A stretch of 64,000 bases of DNA from Bacillus tuaregi. Its GTDB lineage: Bacteria; Bacillota; Bacilli; Bacillales; Cytobacillaceae. This document shows positions 7,711 to 15,237 of the stretch, one piece after another; position 1 is the first letter of the stretch; each line of letters opens with the position of its first letter. The stretch spans positions 3,087,102 to 3,151,101 of the forward strand of contig NZ_LT629731.1 in assembly GCF_900104575.1 (NCBI RefSeq), given 5' to 3'. The translations under genes were made by a program, and so were the position numbers. The notes under the pieces were generated by a model. That model worked only from the letters and a program-made list of their open reading frames with translations. It did no database searches and was not told where the DNA came from.

Positions 7711-7734
7711 CCGCTTCTAGTAAGCGGTTTTTTT
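7711..7734 (+). terminator. Terminator after the 43-residue ORF
   Basis: CCGCTT (7711-7716) pairs with AAGCGG (7722-7727) and is followed by seven T residues. Confidence 0.85.
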
Positions 7735-7820
7735 GTTAGACCTATCTCTAGATGTTACAATAAAGAGAATTCTATACGCAGCCAGTTTCTCCTAACATGA
7801 AAATAATCGGAGGCATGAAA

Positions 7821-8750
7821 ATGAAAAACCTGAGAAAACTGCTTCGGATTCTTTTTTCGTTCCTGTTCTTCCTTACGTCTTTTGGGGTTTATTTTACCAA
7901 TCGGATCATGTACATCAAGAAAAAAGATGAGCAACTGATTTTAAACCGCGAAAAAAATGCGGGACGGTTTGATCCTGATGAGTTCCAGTACTTACCCAAA
8001 AGAGAAGTAAGCATCCCTTCCCCTTTCGGATACGAATTAAAAATGATTCTTGTCGAACCACATTCTGCTAAGCACTATATCATTATTTCCCACGGTGTAA
8101 CTGAGAATAAAATCAACTCGATTAAGTATATGAAGCTTTTCCTTGAAAGAGGCTTTAACGCAGTGATTTATGATCACCGTCGCCATGGTGAATCTGGCGG
8201 AAAGACTACCAGTTACGGCTATTACGAAAAGTTCGACCTAAAAGCGGTTGTGAATTGGCTAAAGAAAGAGAAGGGGCCTGATTTATTGCTGGGGATTCAC
8301 GGAGAATCCATGGGTGCGGCCACAATGCTCCTCTATGCGGGAATGGTTGAGGACGGGGCTGATTTTTATATTTCCGACTGCTCCTTTTCCGATTTTAAAG
8401 AGCAGCTTTCCTATTTACTGAAAACGGAAATGAAGCTGACACCGAGGCCGCTGCTTCCGATTGCAGATGTTTTCCTGCGGATGCGGGAAAGATATTCATT
8501 GCGTGACATTTCCCCTATTTCAGTCATCCAGCAAATAAAGAACCCTATTCTGTTCATTCACAGTAAAAAGGATACTTATATTCTCCCTTCCATGACGGAA
8601 GCCCTATATGAGAAGAAAAAAGGACCCAAAATGCTGTTTCTTGCTGAAAACGGTGCACATGCCCAATCCTTAAATGAGAATAAGGAAGATTATGAAGCTG
8701 CCATTGATGAGTTTTTACGTGAATTTGGTTTTCTTAACAAAGATACCTAA
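7821..8750 (+). CDS. yqkD: Membrane-anchored alpha/beta hydrolase YqkD
   Basis: This 309-residue protein has one N-terminal membrane segment (about residues 8-27, ILFSFLFFLTSFGVYF) followed by an alpha/beta-hydrolase domain. The nucleophile elbow is GIHGESMGAA (Ser in GESMG), YDHRRHGESGGKT is conserved in the family, and the late acid and base are near HSKKDTYI and ENGAHAQ. It strongly resembles B. subtilis YqkD. I chose the ATG at 7821 because CGGAGG ends seven bases before it. ATGs at 7797 and 7815 are upstream of, or too close to, that site. Its substrate is unknown. Confidence 0.85.
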   Translation: MKNLRKLLRILFSFLFFLTSFGVYFTNRIMYIKKKDEQLILNREKNAGRFDPDEFQYLPKREVSIPSPFGYELKMILVEPHSAKHYIIISHGVTENKINSIKYMKLFLERGFNAVIYDHRRHGESGGKTTSYGYYEKFDLKAVVNWLKKEKGPDLLLGIHGESMGAATMLLYAGMVEDGADFYISDCSFSDFKEQLSYLLKTEMKLTPRPLLPIADVFLRMRERYSLRDISPISVIQQIKNPILFIHSKKDTYILPSMTEALYEKKKGPKMLFLAENGAHAQSLNENKEDYEAAIDEFLREFGFLNKDT

Positions 8751-8781
8751 TCGAGGATATCTCCCTCGATTAGGTATCTTT
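8739..8781. terminator. Bidirectional terminator between yqkD and yqkB
   Basis: An 18-bp perfect stem (8739-8756 with 8764-8781, loop of seven) overlaps the stop codons of both convergent genes. Confidence 0.9.
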
Positions 8782-9106
8782 AGTTAGTCTTGTCGAATAG
8801 ACTCATTCTTGGATTCAAATATTGATTTGGACTTTTCAATTGAAAGCAATTCGTTGCTTCCTGAAAGTCAATGGTCAGGACATCATCGAGAAAAACCTCT
8901 TTTGATTTCTCAACATAAATGCTGTCATACTGAGTTTCAATCGCATAGTCGTCGTCTTCCAATTCATTCACAAGCCATAAATTAGTTACACCGCACATCA
9001 CACAGCCGCATTCCTCGGCATCATATTTCAGCTTTAACAAGCCTTGCTTTCCTGCTCTGAACGCTGCTATTTTCACCGCGGCTCGAGCTGTAATCGTTAT
9101 TTCCAT
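8780..9106 (-). CDS. yqkB: HesB/IscA-like protein YqkB
   Basis: This 108-residue protein belongs to the HesB-like domain family related to iron-sulfur assembly factors. Three cysteines cluster at C33, C35 and C38 (EECGCVMCG) instead of the usual spread C...CGC pattern of IscA. That matches the YqkB subfamily and leaves its Fe-S role unproven. The ATG has an AAAGGGG ribosome site. Its stop lies inside the shared terminator with yqkD, the same convergent arrangement as in B. subtilis. Confidence 0.85.
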   Translation of the reverse strand: MEITITARAAVKIAAFRAGKQGLLKLKYDAEECGCVMCGVTNLWLVNELEDDDYAIETQYDSIYVEKSKEVFLDDVLTIDFQEATNCFQLKSPNQYLNPRMSLFDKTN

Positions 9107-9183
9107 TTTTACGGTCCCCTTTCACTATGGACGATTGTAGCATACTTTTATAAGTGAGCCATAGTGATAAACCTTCAAGCCTA

Positions 9184-9516
9184 TCATCCGGCATGCTGCA
9201 CCTCCATGATATTTTGCCACTCAATTCGGTGCTCCTCGCCAAAACGGTCTATGACATGAAGACGACTGTTTAAACTATCACAGCTGCAGATACGACCGAC
9301 CAGCAATTCATATTTCCGCTCGCGAAAGTGAATAATCGTTACCTGCTTGTCAAATTCCATTGCCTCAGTAATGATTTCGTTCATGATTTCTAATTGCTGC
9401 TCATCCAGCTCTTTTTTCGTTTCATACGAGTCCTCTTCTGCCCATTCCCTTAAAACCTTGACATGCTCGGGCAGCATCATCGATACCCATTTTATACGGC
9501 CACGATCACGAATCAT
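9184..9516 (-). CDS. yqjX: YolD-like protein YqjX
   Basis: This 110-residue protein starts MIRDRGRIKWVSMMLPEHV, the hallmark of the YolD family, and continues with an acidic helical centre and a small beta region (VTIIHFRERKYELLVGRI). YolD-like genes are regularly paired with UmuC/PolY2-type polymerases, and some authors regard them as the Gram-positive counterpart of UmuD. No serine/lysine protease pair is visible, so self-cleavage is not expected. It lies 29 bases after the polymerase gene and should share its LexA-controlled transcript. Confidence 0.85.
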   Translation of the reverse strand: MIRDRGRIKWVSMMLPEHVKVLREWAEEDSYETKKELDEQQLEIMNEIITEAMEFDKQVTIIHFRERKYELLVGRICSCDSLNSRLHVIDRFGEEHRIEWQNIMEVQHAG

Positions 9517-9545
9517 ATAGATCCTCCCTTTGTCTTTTCAAATTC

Positions 9546-10805
9546 TTACCTCTTATGCCCACCCACGAGCTTTGCCCGTTGCCTAGCCGTACCAGCAGCC
9601 GTATAAGATACAGCACGCAAGAGAGCATCAGAGCCGAAACGTTTACGGATTTTGTCCACCGTATAGCCAAGCTCACGCTTTTTCCATCCATTTAAATCAA
9701 ACAAATTCAACTGAAAATCAACATCATCGGACAATTTACTGAGAGACATCGTTATTTTCCTGACCGTTTTCCCTTCATAATGTTCATGAAAAAGTTCAAG
9801 ACAGACACGATAGATCTCCATTGTCACATTTGTCGGGCGTTCAATCGTCCTAGAACGATAAAAGCCGCCGCCAAATTCATCCTGGCTGTAGCTGACACCA
9901 AAGCTAATCGTTCTTCCTGCTTTACGGTGAGTCCGGGCTCTCTTGGCCACCTCTTCACACATTTCCAAAATGACATGCTTGATTTCTTCTTCTTCCTTAT
10001 AATCACGCATTAGCACCTGGCCTTTTCCAAAGCTAACCTGCCCCGCCATAATCGGTGCACCGATTTCAGACAAATCTATTCCCCAAGCATGATGGTAAAG
10101 CTGATTTCCCATAATTCCAAATTTCTTCTCAAGCTTTTGTAAATCATAATGGGCAAGCTGCCCCACCGTAAAAATCCCCATTCCATTCAAGGTTTTCTCT
10201 AGCCTGCCTCCAATCCCCCACATATCACGAAGTGGGCTGATTGGCCAAAGCTTATTTGGAATATCCTCATACCTCCATTGTGCCACGCCTTGTTTTTTCG
10301 CCTCCAAATCAAGACAGAGCTTTGCCATCAGCATATTAGGACCGATGCCGACCGCACAGGGAAGCTGAAATTCCCGTTTAATATCGTCCCTAATTTTCTC
10401 AGCTATGGTCACGGCGTCTCCCCACAGCTTTGCCGCTCCATCCACCCTCAAAAAGCTTTCATCAACACTGTAGGCATGGATTGCTTCTTTTGGTACATAG
10501 CGGTTAAAAACGCGAATGATTTCCATTGAAATTCTGACATAGGTGGCCATCCTTGGCTCTACTACCGTAATCCGCGGGTCATCAGGGATATCAAACTTTC
10601 GCGCCCCCGTTTTAATGCCAAATTCTTTTTTCATCCGCGGTGAAGCCGCAAGAACGATACTCCCTTCGCGTTCCTTATCACCCACGACCGCTAAATAGCA
10701 GTCAAGCGGATCAAGCCCCTCCATAACAGCAGAGCAGCTCGCATAGAAGCTTTTCATATCGATGCATAAAATTTGCTGCTGCGGCATTTTACTGTAATCC
10801 ATCAT
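9546..10805 (-). CDS. yqjW: Y-family DNA polymerase PolY2 (YqjW, UmuC-like)
   Basis: This translesion polymerase, 419 residues, belongs to the UvrX/UmuC branch. Catalytic acidic residues are visible: Asp16 in CIDMKSFYASC and the pair in AYSVDESFLRVDG, near residue 113. The thumb region has an HhH-like WGIGGRLEKTLNGMGI, and the C-terminal little-finger domain is complete. QLNLFDLNG near residue 375 resembles a beta-clamp-binding motif. The ATG follows GGAGG by eight bases. Two LexA boxes upstream imply SOS induction. It differs from the DinB-type polymerase at 29356. Confidence 0.9.
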   Translation of the reverse strand: MMDYSKMPQQQILCIDMKSFYASCSAVMEGLDPLDCYLAVVGDKEREGSIVLAASPRMKKEFGIKTGARKFDIPDDPRITVVEPRMATYVRISMEIIRVFNRYVPKEAIHAYSVDESFLRVDGAAKLWGDAVTIAEKIRDDIKREFQLPCAVGIGPNMLMAKLCLDLEAKKQGVAQWRYEDIPNKLWPISPLRDMWGIGGRLEKTLNGMGIFTVGQLAHYDLQKLEKKFGIMGNQLYHHAWGIDLSEIGAPIMAGQVSFGKGQVLMRDYKEEEEIKHVILEMCEEVAKRARTHRKAGRTISFGVSYSQDEFGGGFYRSRTIERPTNVTMEIYRVCLELFHEHYEGKTVRKITMSLSKLSDDVDFQLNLFDLNGWKKRELGYTVDKIRKRFGSDALLRAVSYTAAGTARQRAKLVGGHKR

Positions 10806-10830
10806 AACCGCATCCTCCGCTTATAATTAA

Positions 10831-10842
10831 GAACGTTTGTTC
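10831..10842 (-). promoter_or_regulatory. LexA (DinR) box 1 of yqjW-yqjX
   Basis: GAAC-GTTT-GTTC is a perfect match to the Bacillus LexA half-sites GAAC-N4-GTTC. It lies 20-30 bases downstream of the promoter -10 and 26 bases ahead of the yqjW ATG. Confidence 0.85.
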
Positions 10843-10860
10843 TGTATTATTCTATTCATT

Positions 10861-10889
10861 ATTGTAAGCGAATATGCGTTCTTATTCAA
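10861..10889 (-). promoter_or_regulatory. yqjW promoter with LexA box 2 in its spacer
   Basis: On the minus strand TTGAAT (10884-10889) and TACAAT (10861-10866) are exactly 17 bases apart. The spacer contains GAACGCATATTC (10870-10881), a one-mismatch LexA box of the kind I remember for B. subtilis recA. LexA bound there would block RNA polymerase directly. Confidence 0.8.
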
Positions 10890-10907
10890 TGGAAATTTTC
10901 GGCATCA

Positions 10908-12329
10908 TCAGCCTGTCACTTGATTCCTCACTAATTGATCATAAACTTGCTGGTAGGCGGATGCCTCCTCGAGCATTCCTTTATGCTGATACATTTTGGA
11001 CAGCTGCAAGACAGGAGCCGCAGCATCCGGATGGAGTTCCATTTCCCATGAGAAGCATTCAATGGCTTCATCATACTGCTGAAAGTCAGCATAGTATTGG
11101 CCCAGTTCCATCATATGATCTGGGTCTTCTAGTAATTGAAGCATTTGATTGATTTTTAAAAAGAGTGGTGAGCGGGGTACAAGCCTTTGAATCGGTTGAA
11201 GCATACGTGAAACAGACACTAAATCATTCGTTTTCAGTAATAGGTTAATAAGACTAAACAGCTTCTGTTCCAATTCCTTCAGCTTATTCTGCTTGATGAG
11301 CCTTTTCATAACGGGGATAAATGTCTTAAAATGAACAGCAATGAAATGAACCTCTGCACGTTCCCATACTAAGTCGAGAATACCGTCATAGGAGTCTGGG
11401 AGGTCGTCGATACATTCTAATAAGAAAAGAGCTGCCCTTTCATAACGGTCTTCGCGCACCATCCTAGACATGACAGCTTGTAGATTAGGCAGTGTGCGGA
11501 ACGGATTCACATGGATATAGCATAAAAGTCCGATCCAATCCTCCATTGTCATGAATTGAAGCGCAATTGTTGTATAGGTATCCACCAAATCAGCTTTCGA
11601 AAGCTTCTGAACCTTTTCAATCCACAGCAATAATAGCTCGACATATCGCCCTTGTTCACTTAGTAATGTATTAAGAAAGGAAGCTTCCATCTCGTTCATA
11701 CGATTTTTGAAGCAATGCCGTTCAATAAACAAAGGATCCTTCTTATAAATAGCTTGTAAGGAAGAGGACTGATATAAACGACTATAGGAAAGGAAATCCT
11801 GAACATGCACGCTATCTTTAGCGGCACTTAATTCAGGAGAAAAGTCATGTATAAGAAGCAGGATTTGGTAGGCCTTAAAGAAGCTACCTTTTCTTCGAAA
11901 ATAGAAGAAGAGCTTATCAATCGTTTCTGACAATTGTTCTTTTGAAAAGAAGGAATCAAGCGCTGTAGCAATATATGCTACTTCCTGAAGAGAGAATTGA
12001 CGTTGAAGCTGGGAGAAGAGTTTATGTTTGTTGGGAATAACAGCCTTTTCTGAAGGGAGTATAAACGGGAGAAGAGGATGGTCTGCCTCCAGGACCATTC
12101 CTTCATGAAAGGCTTTAGCCAAAAATGACCCCATTTCAATTTGCTCCAATGCTTCCCCATATACAGGTAAATCATTATAGAAAAAACAATAATATAACGT
12201 GGTCAGTGATGGCGTTTTTACCTCCAAGATTTTAAATCGCGAATAGATTACAGTTCGCAGAACCTGACCTGTTACAACATTCTTTTGATTCTTAATAGAT
12301 AGCTCTACTGCCTGGACTTGTTTCATCAT
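10908..12329 (-). CDS. TPR-repeat protein of unknown function
   Basis: The 473-residue protein has no signal peptide or clear membrane segment and is mostly helical. Near the C-terminus is a recognisable tetratricopeptide pair (ELGQYYADFQQYDEAIECFS and VLQLSKMYQHKGMLEEASAY). Weaker helical repeats fill the middle, and a beta-rich start (about residues 1-60) may be a separate small domain. TPR folds bind other proteins, but no catalytic motif is seen. It lies upstream of yqjW on the same strand, but the yqjW promoter begins directly after its stop, so co-regulation is doubtful. An AAGGGG ribosome site supports the ATG. Confidence 0.6.
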   Translation of the reverse strand: MMKQVQAVELSIKNQKNVVTGQVLRTVIYSRFKILEVKTPSLTTLYYCFFYNDLPVYGEALEQIEMGSFLAKAFHEGMVLEADHPLLPFILPSEKAVIPNKHKLFSQLQRQFSLQEVAYIATALDSFFSKEQLSETIDKLFFYFRRKGSFFKAYQILLLIHDFSPELSAAKDSVHVQDFLSYSRLYQSSSLQAIYKKDPLFIERHCFKNRMNEMEASFLNTLLSEQGRYVELLLLWIEKVQKLSKADLVDTYTTIALQFMTMEDWIGLLCYIHVNPFRTLPNLQAVMSRMVREDRYERAALFLLECIDDLPDSYDGILDLVWERAEVHFIAVHFKTFIPVMKRLIKQNKLKELEQKLFSLINLLLKTNDLVSVSRMLQPIQRLVPRSPLFLKINQMLQLLEDPDHMMELGQYYADFQQYDEAIECFSWEMELHPDAAAPVLQLSKMYQHKGMLEEASAYQQVYDQLVRNQVTG

Positions 12330-12407
12330 TATTATTCAGCCCCTTATGTCATATCCTATTAACATTATTATAGCATAGCTCCCATTTTGATAGGACAGTA
12401 AAGGAAA

Positions 12408-12437
12408 GAACCATTAAACCGTACGGTTTAATGGTTC
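12408..12437. terminator. 30-bp perfect palindrome, probable terminator
   Basis: GAACCATTAAACC (12408-12420) pairs perfectly with 12425-12437 around a GTAC centre. It lies just after the MFS gene stop on the minus strand. The following TTCTTTCC is a modest T tract, so termination is likely but a protein-binding role is not excluded. Confidence 0.6.
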
Positions 12438-12477
12438 TCCACAATGATTCACGATAGCTAAGTACAGCTATGTGATA

Positions 12478-13686
12478 TTATTTAGTTCCCATAGCCGACT
12501 TTTGATGAGAGTTTCGCTTAAAGGAACGTTTCTGCCATATAATAGTAGTTACAAGCGTCAGAACAAGTAATGTCAATCCTAAAAAGAAGGGGTAAATGAT
12601 TTCTACATCATAGAGAACTCCCGCCAGCATCGGTCCTAACACATTCCCAATACTCATATAAGCATTATTCATTCCCATCGCAAAGCCCTGTTCATTGCCA
12701 GCTAATTTTGAAATAAGCGTATTTAATACAGGACGTAAAATGGAAGTGGCAAGGAAAATGAGCAGCGTAATCGTAAAGAACAGCAAATAGCTTGAAGCAA
12801 CCAAGGAAAGTAAAAACCCGACCGTTGCTACCCCTAAGAAAATATTTAGTACAGCCCCTTCACCGTAACGGCTCACAATCCGGTCAACGACAAAGAGCTG
12901 AACAATCACACTAACAATTCCCGTTGAAGTTACCATGATGGCGATATCCTGCGGAGAAGCACCGAATTGATTATCAACAAAGAGACCAAGCACGGATTCA
13001 TAAGCCATTAACCCAAAGCTCATCGACAGAGTAATAATAAGCGGAATAAAGTATGGCATTTTGACCGAGCGCACCATTTTCTTAGCCATTGATTCTTCCT
13101 GCGGCAGTTCAATAGCACCCGGTTGAACGACTTGACTTTCCTTTAGAACAATAACCGAAAAGATTACTGCCCCAAGCGATACAATGGCCGAAATTAAAAA
13201 TGGCATTTTTAGTCCAAGATCAGCTAGAAAGCCTCCAATTCCCGGTCCAATGACAATCCCTAAGGACATCGCTGCAGAAACAAAGCTGTTTCCTTTTGCC
13301 CGCTGCTCCATCGTGGTGATATCCGCTACATAGGCAAAAATAGCCGGTACAAGGAGGGCACTGCCCATTCCTCCAATCACACGAGAAGCGTACAGCATCC
13401 AAATGGAGTCAAATCCATAAAAGATAAAACTTGAAAGCGTCAGACCCATAAGTCCAAATATAATCATTTTTCTTCGTCCATATTGATCCGTCCACTTCCC
13501 AGCAATCGGCGAACAGATAAACTGGGCACCGGCAAAAATCGCAATCATTAACCCAGCTGCTGTCCCCCCCTGGTTAATCGACTCTAAATAGGCAGGTAAT
13601 ATCGGAATCACAATCCCAAAGCTACCAATCGCAATAAACATATTTATCATTAAAACTATCAGCTTTTTTCGTTGGTCTGCTGACAT
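12478..13686 (-). CDS. yqjV: MFS multidrug-type exporter (YqjV-like)
   Basis: This inner-membrane major facilitator has 402 residues and about 12 hydrophobic segments. Motif A after helix 2 reads GKWTDQYGRRKM and the helix-5 region has GIVIGPGIGGFLAD, the antiporter motif C. It belongs to the drug:H+ antiporter-1 group with Bmr and NorA, and the substrate is unknown. I moved the start to the ATG at 13686, since AAGAGGTG lies six bases upstream and the longer N-terminus (MYIWKNKKEVYL) contains that site. It follows the yqjW region as yqjV does in B. subtilis. Confidence 0.85.
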   Translation of the reverse strand: MSADQRKKLIVLMINMFIAIGSFGIVIPILPAYLESINQGGTAAGLMIAIFAGAQFICSPIAGKWTDQYGRRKMIIFGLMGLTLSSFIFYGFDSIWMLYASRVIGGMGSALLVPAIFAYVADITTMEQRAKGNSFVSAAMSLGIVIGPGIGGFLADLGLKMPFLISAIVSLGAVIFSVIVLKESQVVQPGAIELPQEESMAKKMVRSVKMPYFIPLIITLSMSFGLMAYESVLGLFVDNQFGASPQDIAIMVTSTGIVSVIVQLFVVDRIVSRYGEGAVLNIFLGVATVGFLLSLVASSYLLFFTITLLIFLATSILRPVLNTLISKLAGNEQGFAMGMNNAYMSIGNVLGPMLAGVLYDVEIIYPFFLGLTLLVLTLVTTIIWQKRSFKRNSHQKSAMGTK

Positions 13687-13803
13687 CAAATACACCTCTT
13701 TCTTATTTTTCCAAATATACATTCGCTACCGTAAATGAGAATTATTTAGCGACACAAAAGAATTTATATATTACATGACAATGAGAGCAACGTCAATAAA
13801 AAA

Positions 13804-13826
13804 GCTCCCAAAACTAATTTGGGAAC
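13804..13826 (-). terminator. Terminator after the papain-like protein gene
   Basis: GCTCCCAAA (13804-13812) pairs with TTTGGGAAC (13818-13826) with one wobble, and six T residues follow on the minus strand. Confidence 0.8.
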
Positions 13827-13857
13827 CTTACGACGTTACCGTACAAGGTCTATATTA

Positions 13858-14478
13858 TTAAAGAGGGAGTGTCGGTAACCTTAGCTTTTTCATAACCAAT
13901 CTGATTAAGTCAGCTCGATTCATTCGACTGTCTTCTTTACTTTCCACTATATCTGATACATGCTTATAATCCTCGAAATCACCTTGATAGACTAATTGAA
14001 AAAAAGGAATTTGTTGAAAATCATGCGGTGTTACATGTGAAGGATGCTTTGGCAGCTCCACTACCTGTGCCTCCTTTAATACAGTGAACACAAATTGAGA
14101 GCAAAAGAAGGCATGCTTGCGGTTAAATTGTTTATTCAAGGGAATAGCAAATAGACCTAGTAAATTGTAGCGGTAAAGGTCCCTTTCAATCTCAATCTGA
14201 CGGATGTACTGATTCATTTTTAGAAATTGACTTTCCGTAATCGTGCAGCAATAGATTGCACATTTCGCTTGTTTTAATAAACCGGTGTGAATACTTTCCT
14301 TAACAAAGCCTCCAGTAAACGGGTTTCTCGGTCTCTTTCTTCCAAAGCTATATAGCTCTGAGAAGTGAGGATCAAAAGAAAGAGAAGCATGATTATAAGG
14401 TTTTTTTGTATAACACTTTATCATTCTCGTAAGAAGTGTACCGGTATCAGTAAGAACAACATAGACTTTTCTTTCCAT
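13858..14478 (-). CDS. Permuted papain-like (YiiX/NlpC-P60-type) protein
   Basis: The 206-residue protein has the circularly permuted papain-like order: a His in an NHASL motif (H30) comes before the probable catalytic Cys in FFCSQFV (C126). Such proteins (YiiX, YebB-like, peptidase family C92) hydrolyse amide or ester bonds in cell wall or lipid substrates. No signal peptide or membrane segment is visible. I chose the ATG at 14478, with AGGTGA about ten bases upstream. The longer reading frame (MFIYYLWTRGEYFT) includes the ribosome site. It appears monocistronic. Substrate and role are unknown. Confidence 0.6.
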   Translation of the reverse strand: MERKVYVVLTDTGTLLTRMIKCYTKKPYNHASLSFDPHFSELYSFGRKRPRNPFTGGFVKESIHTGLLKQAKCAIYCCTITESQFLKMNQYIRQIEIERDLYRYNLLGLFAIPLNKQFNRKHAFFCSQFVFTVLKEAQVVELPKHPSHVTPHDFQQIPFFQLVYQGDFEDYKHVSDIVESKEDSRMNRADLIRLVMKKLRLPTLPL

Positions 14479-14795
14479 GGTAAAGTACTCACCTCGGGTC
14501 CATAAATAATAAATAAACAACAGCGTCTTACGATTACAGAAATAATCCTTACAATGAATGACTGCTGCTTTCTATTTATATTGTATCAGGGATTTTTAAT
14601 ATATAAAGGTACCCCAAGCTTTAATTTACTATAAGACTTAAGCCTTACTAAAGCAAGGTAATATTATTTCCAATTATAGTGTAAATCCGCAATAAAGAAT
14701 AGAATTAGTCAATAATTGCTGATATGATACAATAAAAATAGAATCCTACATTCCATTTCGATGAACAGGAACCTTTGTAAATAGAGGTGATAAAA
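14479..14795. other. Divergent intergenic region between papain-like and PilZ genes
   Basis: These 317 bases carry no convincing ORF. A TATGATACAAT stretch (TACAAT at 14728-14733) could be the PilZ gene's -10, with only a weak -35 17 bases up. The minus strand has a TACAAT box (near 14581-14586) that could serve the papain-like gene. I see no riboswitch-like structure. Confidence 0.4.
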
Positions 14796-15176
14796 ATGTT
14801 AAGATACAGAAGGCAAGAGGGATTTCGCTTTACATTTAATAAACCGATTCCTGTCTTGTTTACCATTAAAGAAGTAGATGGAAACAAGGTTGAATCCTCA
14901 GAAGGCATGGCAACAATGATGGATATAAGTCCGAACGGATTAAAATTAAATACAGCCTTAAACATTCCCATTTCCAAACCAAATCAAATTAAAGTCTCTG
15001 TTCGTTTTCAATTAAATGATACATTATTTCAAGTTAATGGGATGGTGATTTGGCGAGAAGAAAAATACAATCATTTTCTTTACGGAGTCCAGTTTTCTAT
15101 TGATGATCAAGAACAGGAAGAACTGATTAACCATTTAAAATCATATGTCAAATCTACTGCTGACAATACCGAATAA
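14796..15176 (+). CDS. PilZ-domain protein, putative c-di-GMP receptor
   Basis: This cytoplasmic 126-residue protein is essentially one PilZ domain. Both c-di-GMP signature parts are visible: an Arg-rich N-terminal motif RYRRQEGFRF (RxxxR) and DISPNGLKL (D/NxSxxG) near residue 50. Residues 55-120 supply the beta barrel, ending with YGVQFSIDDQEQEELINHL. PilZ proteins bind c-di-GMP and adjust motility, matrix production or enzyme partners. This one has no second domain, so it would act through a partner. The ATG at 14796 follows AGAGGTGA by five bases. A GTG at 14787 overlaps the ribosome site and is rejected. Confidence 0.85.
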   Translation: MLRYRRQEGFRFTFNKPIPVLFTIKEVDGNKVESSEGMATMMDISPNGLKLNTALNIPISKPNQIKVSVRFQLNDTLFQVNGMVIWREEKYNHFLYGVQFSIDDQEQEELINHLKSYVKSTADNTE

Positions 15177-15189
15177 AAAAATAACAGAA

Positions 15190-15223
15190 AAAACCGCTCA
15201 CAGAATGCTGAAAGAGCGGTTTT
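15190..15223. terminator. Bidirectional terminator between PilZ gene and ndh
   Basis: AAAACCGCTC (15190-15199) pairs perfectly with GAGCGGTTTT (15214-15223). Confidence 0.85.
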
Positions 15224-15237
15224 CCTTGTCTTAAAGA

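Noticed and set aside
9184-10805. YolD-PolY2 pair as a plasmid or phage remnant
   Set aside because: Such pairs occur on mobile elements, but here gene order on both sides follows the B. subtilis yqjV-yqjW-yqjX...yqkB region, so it is part of the ancestral chromosome.
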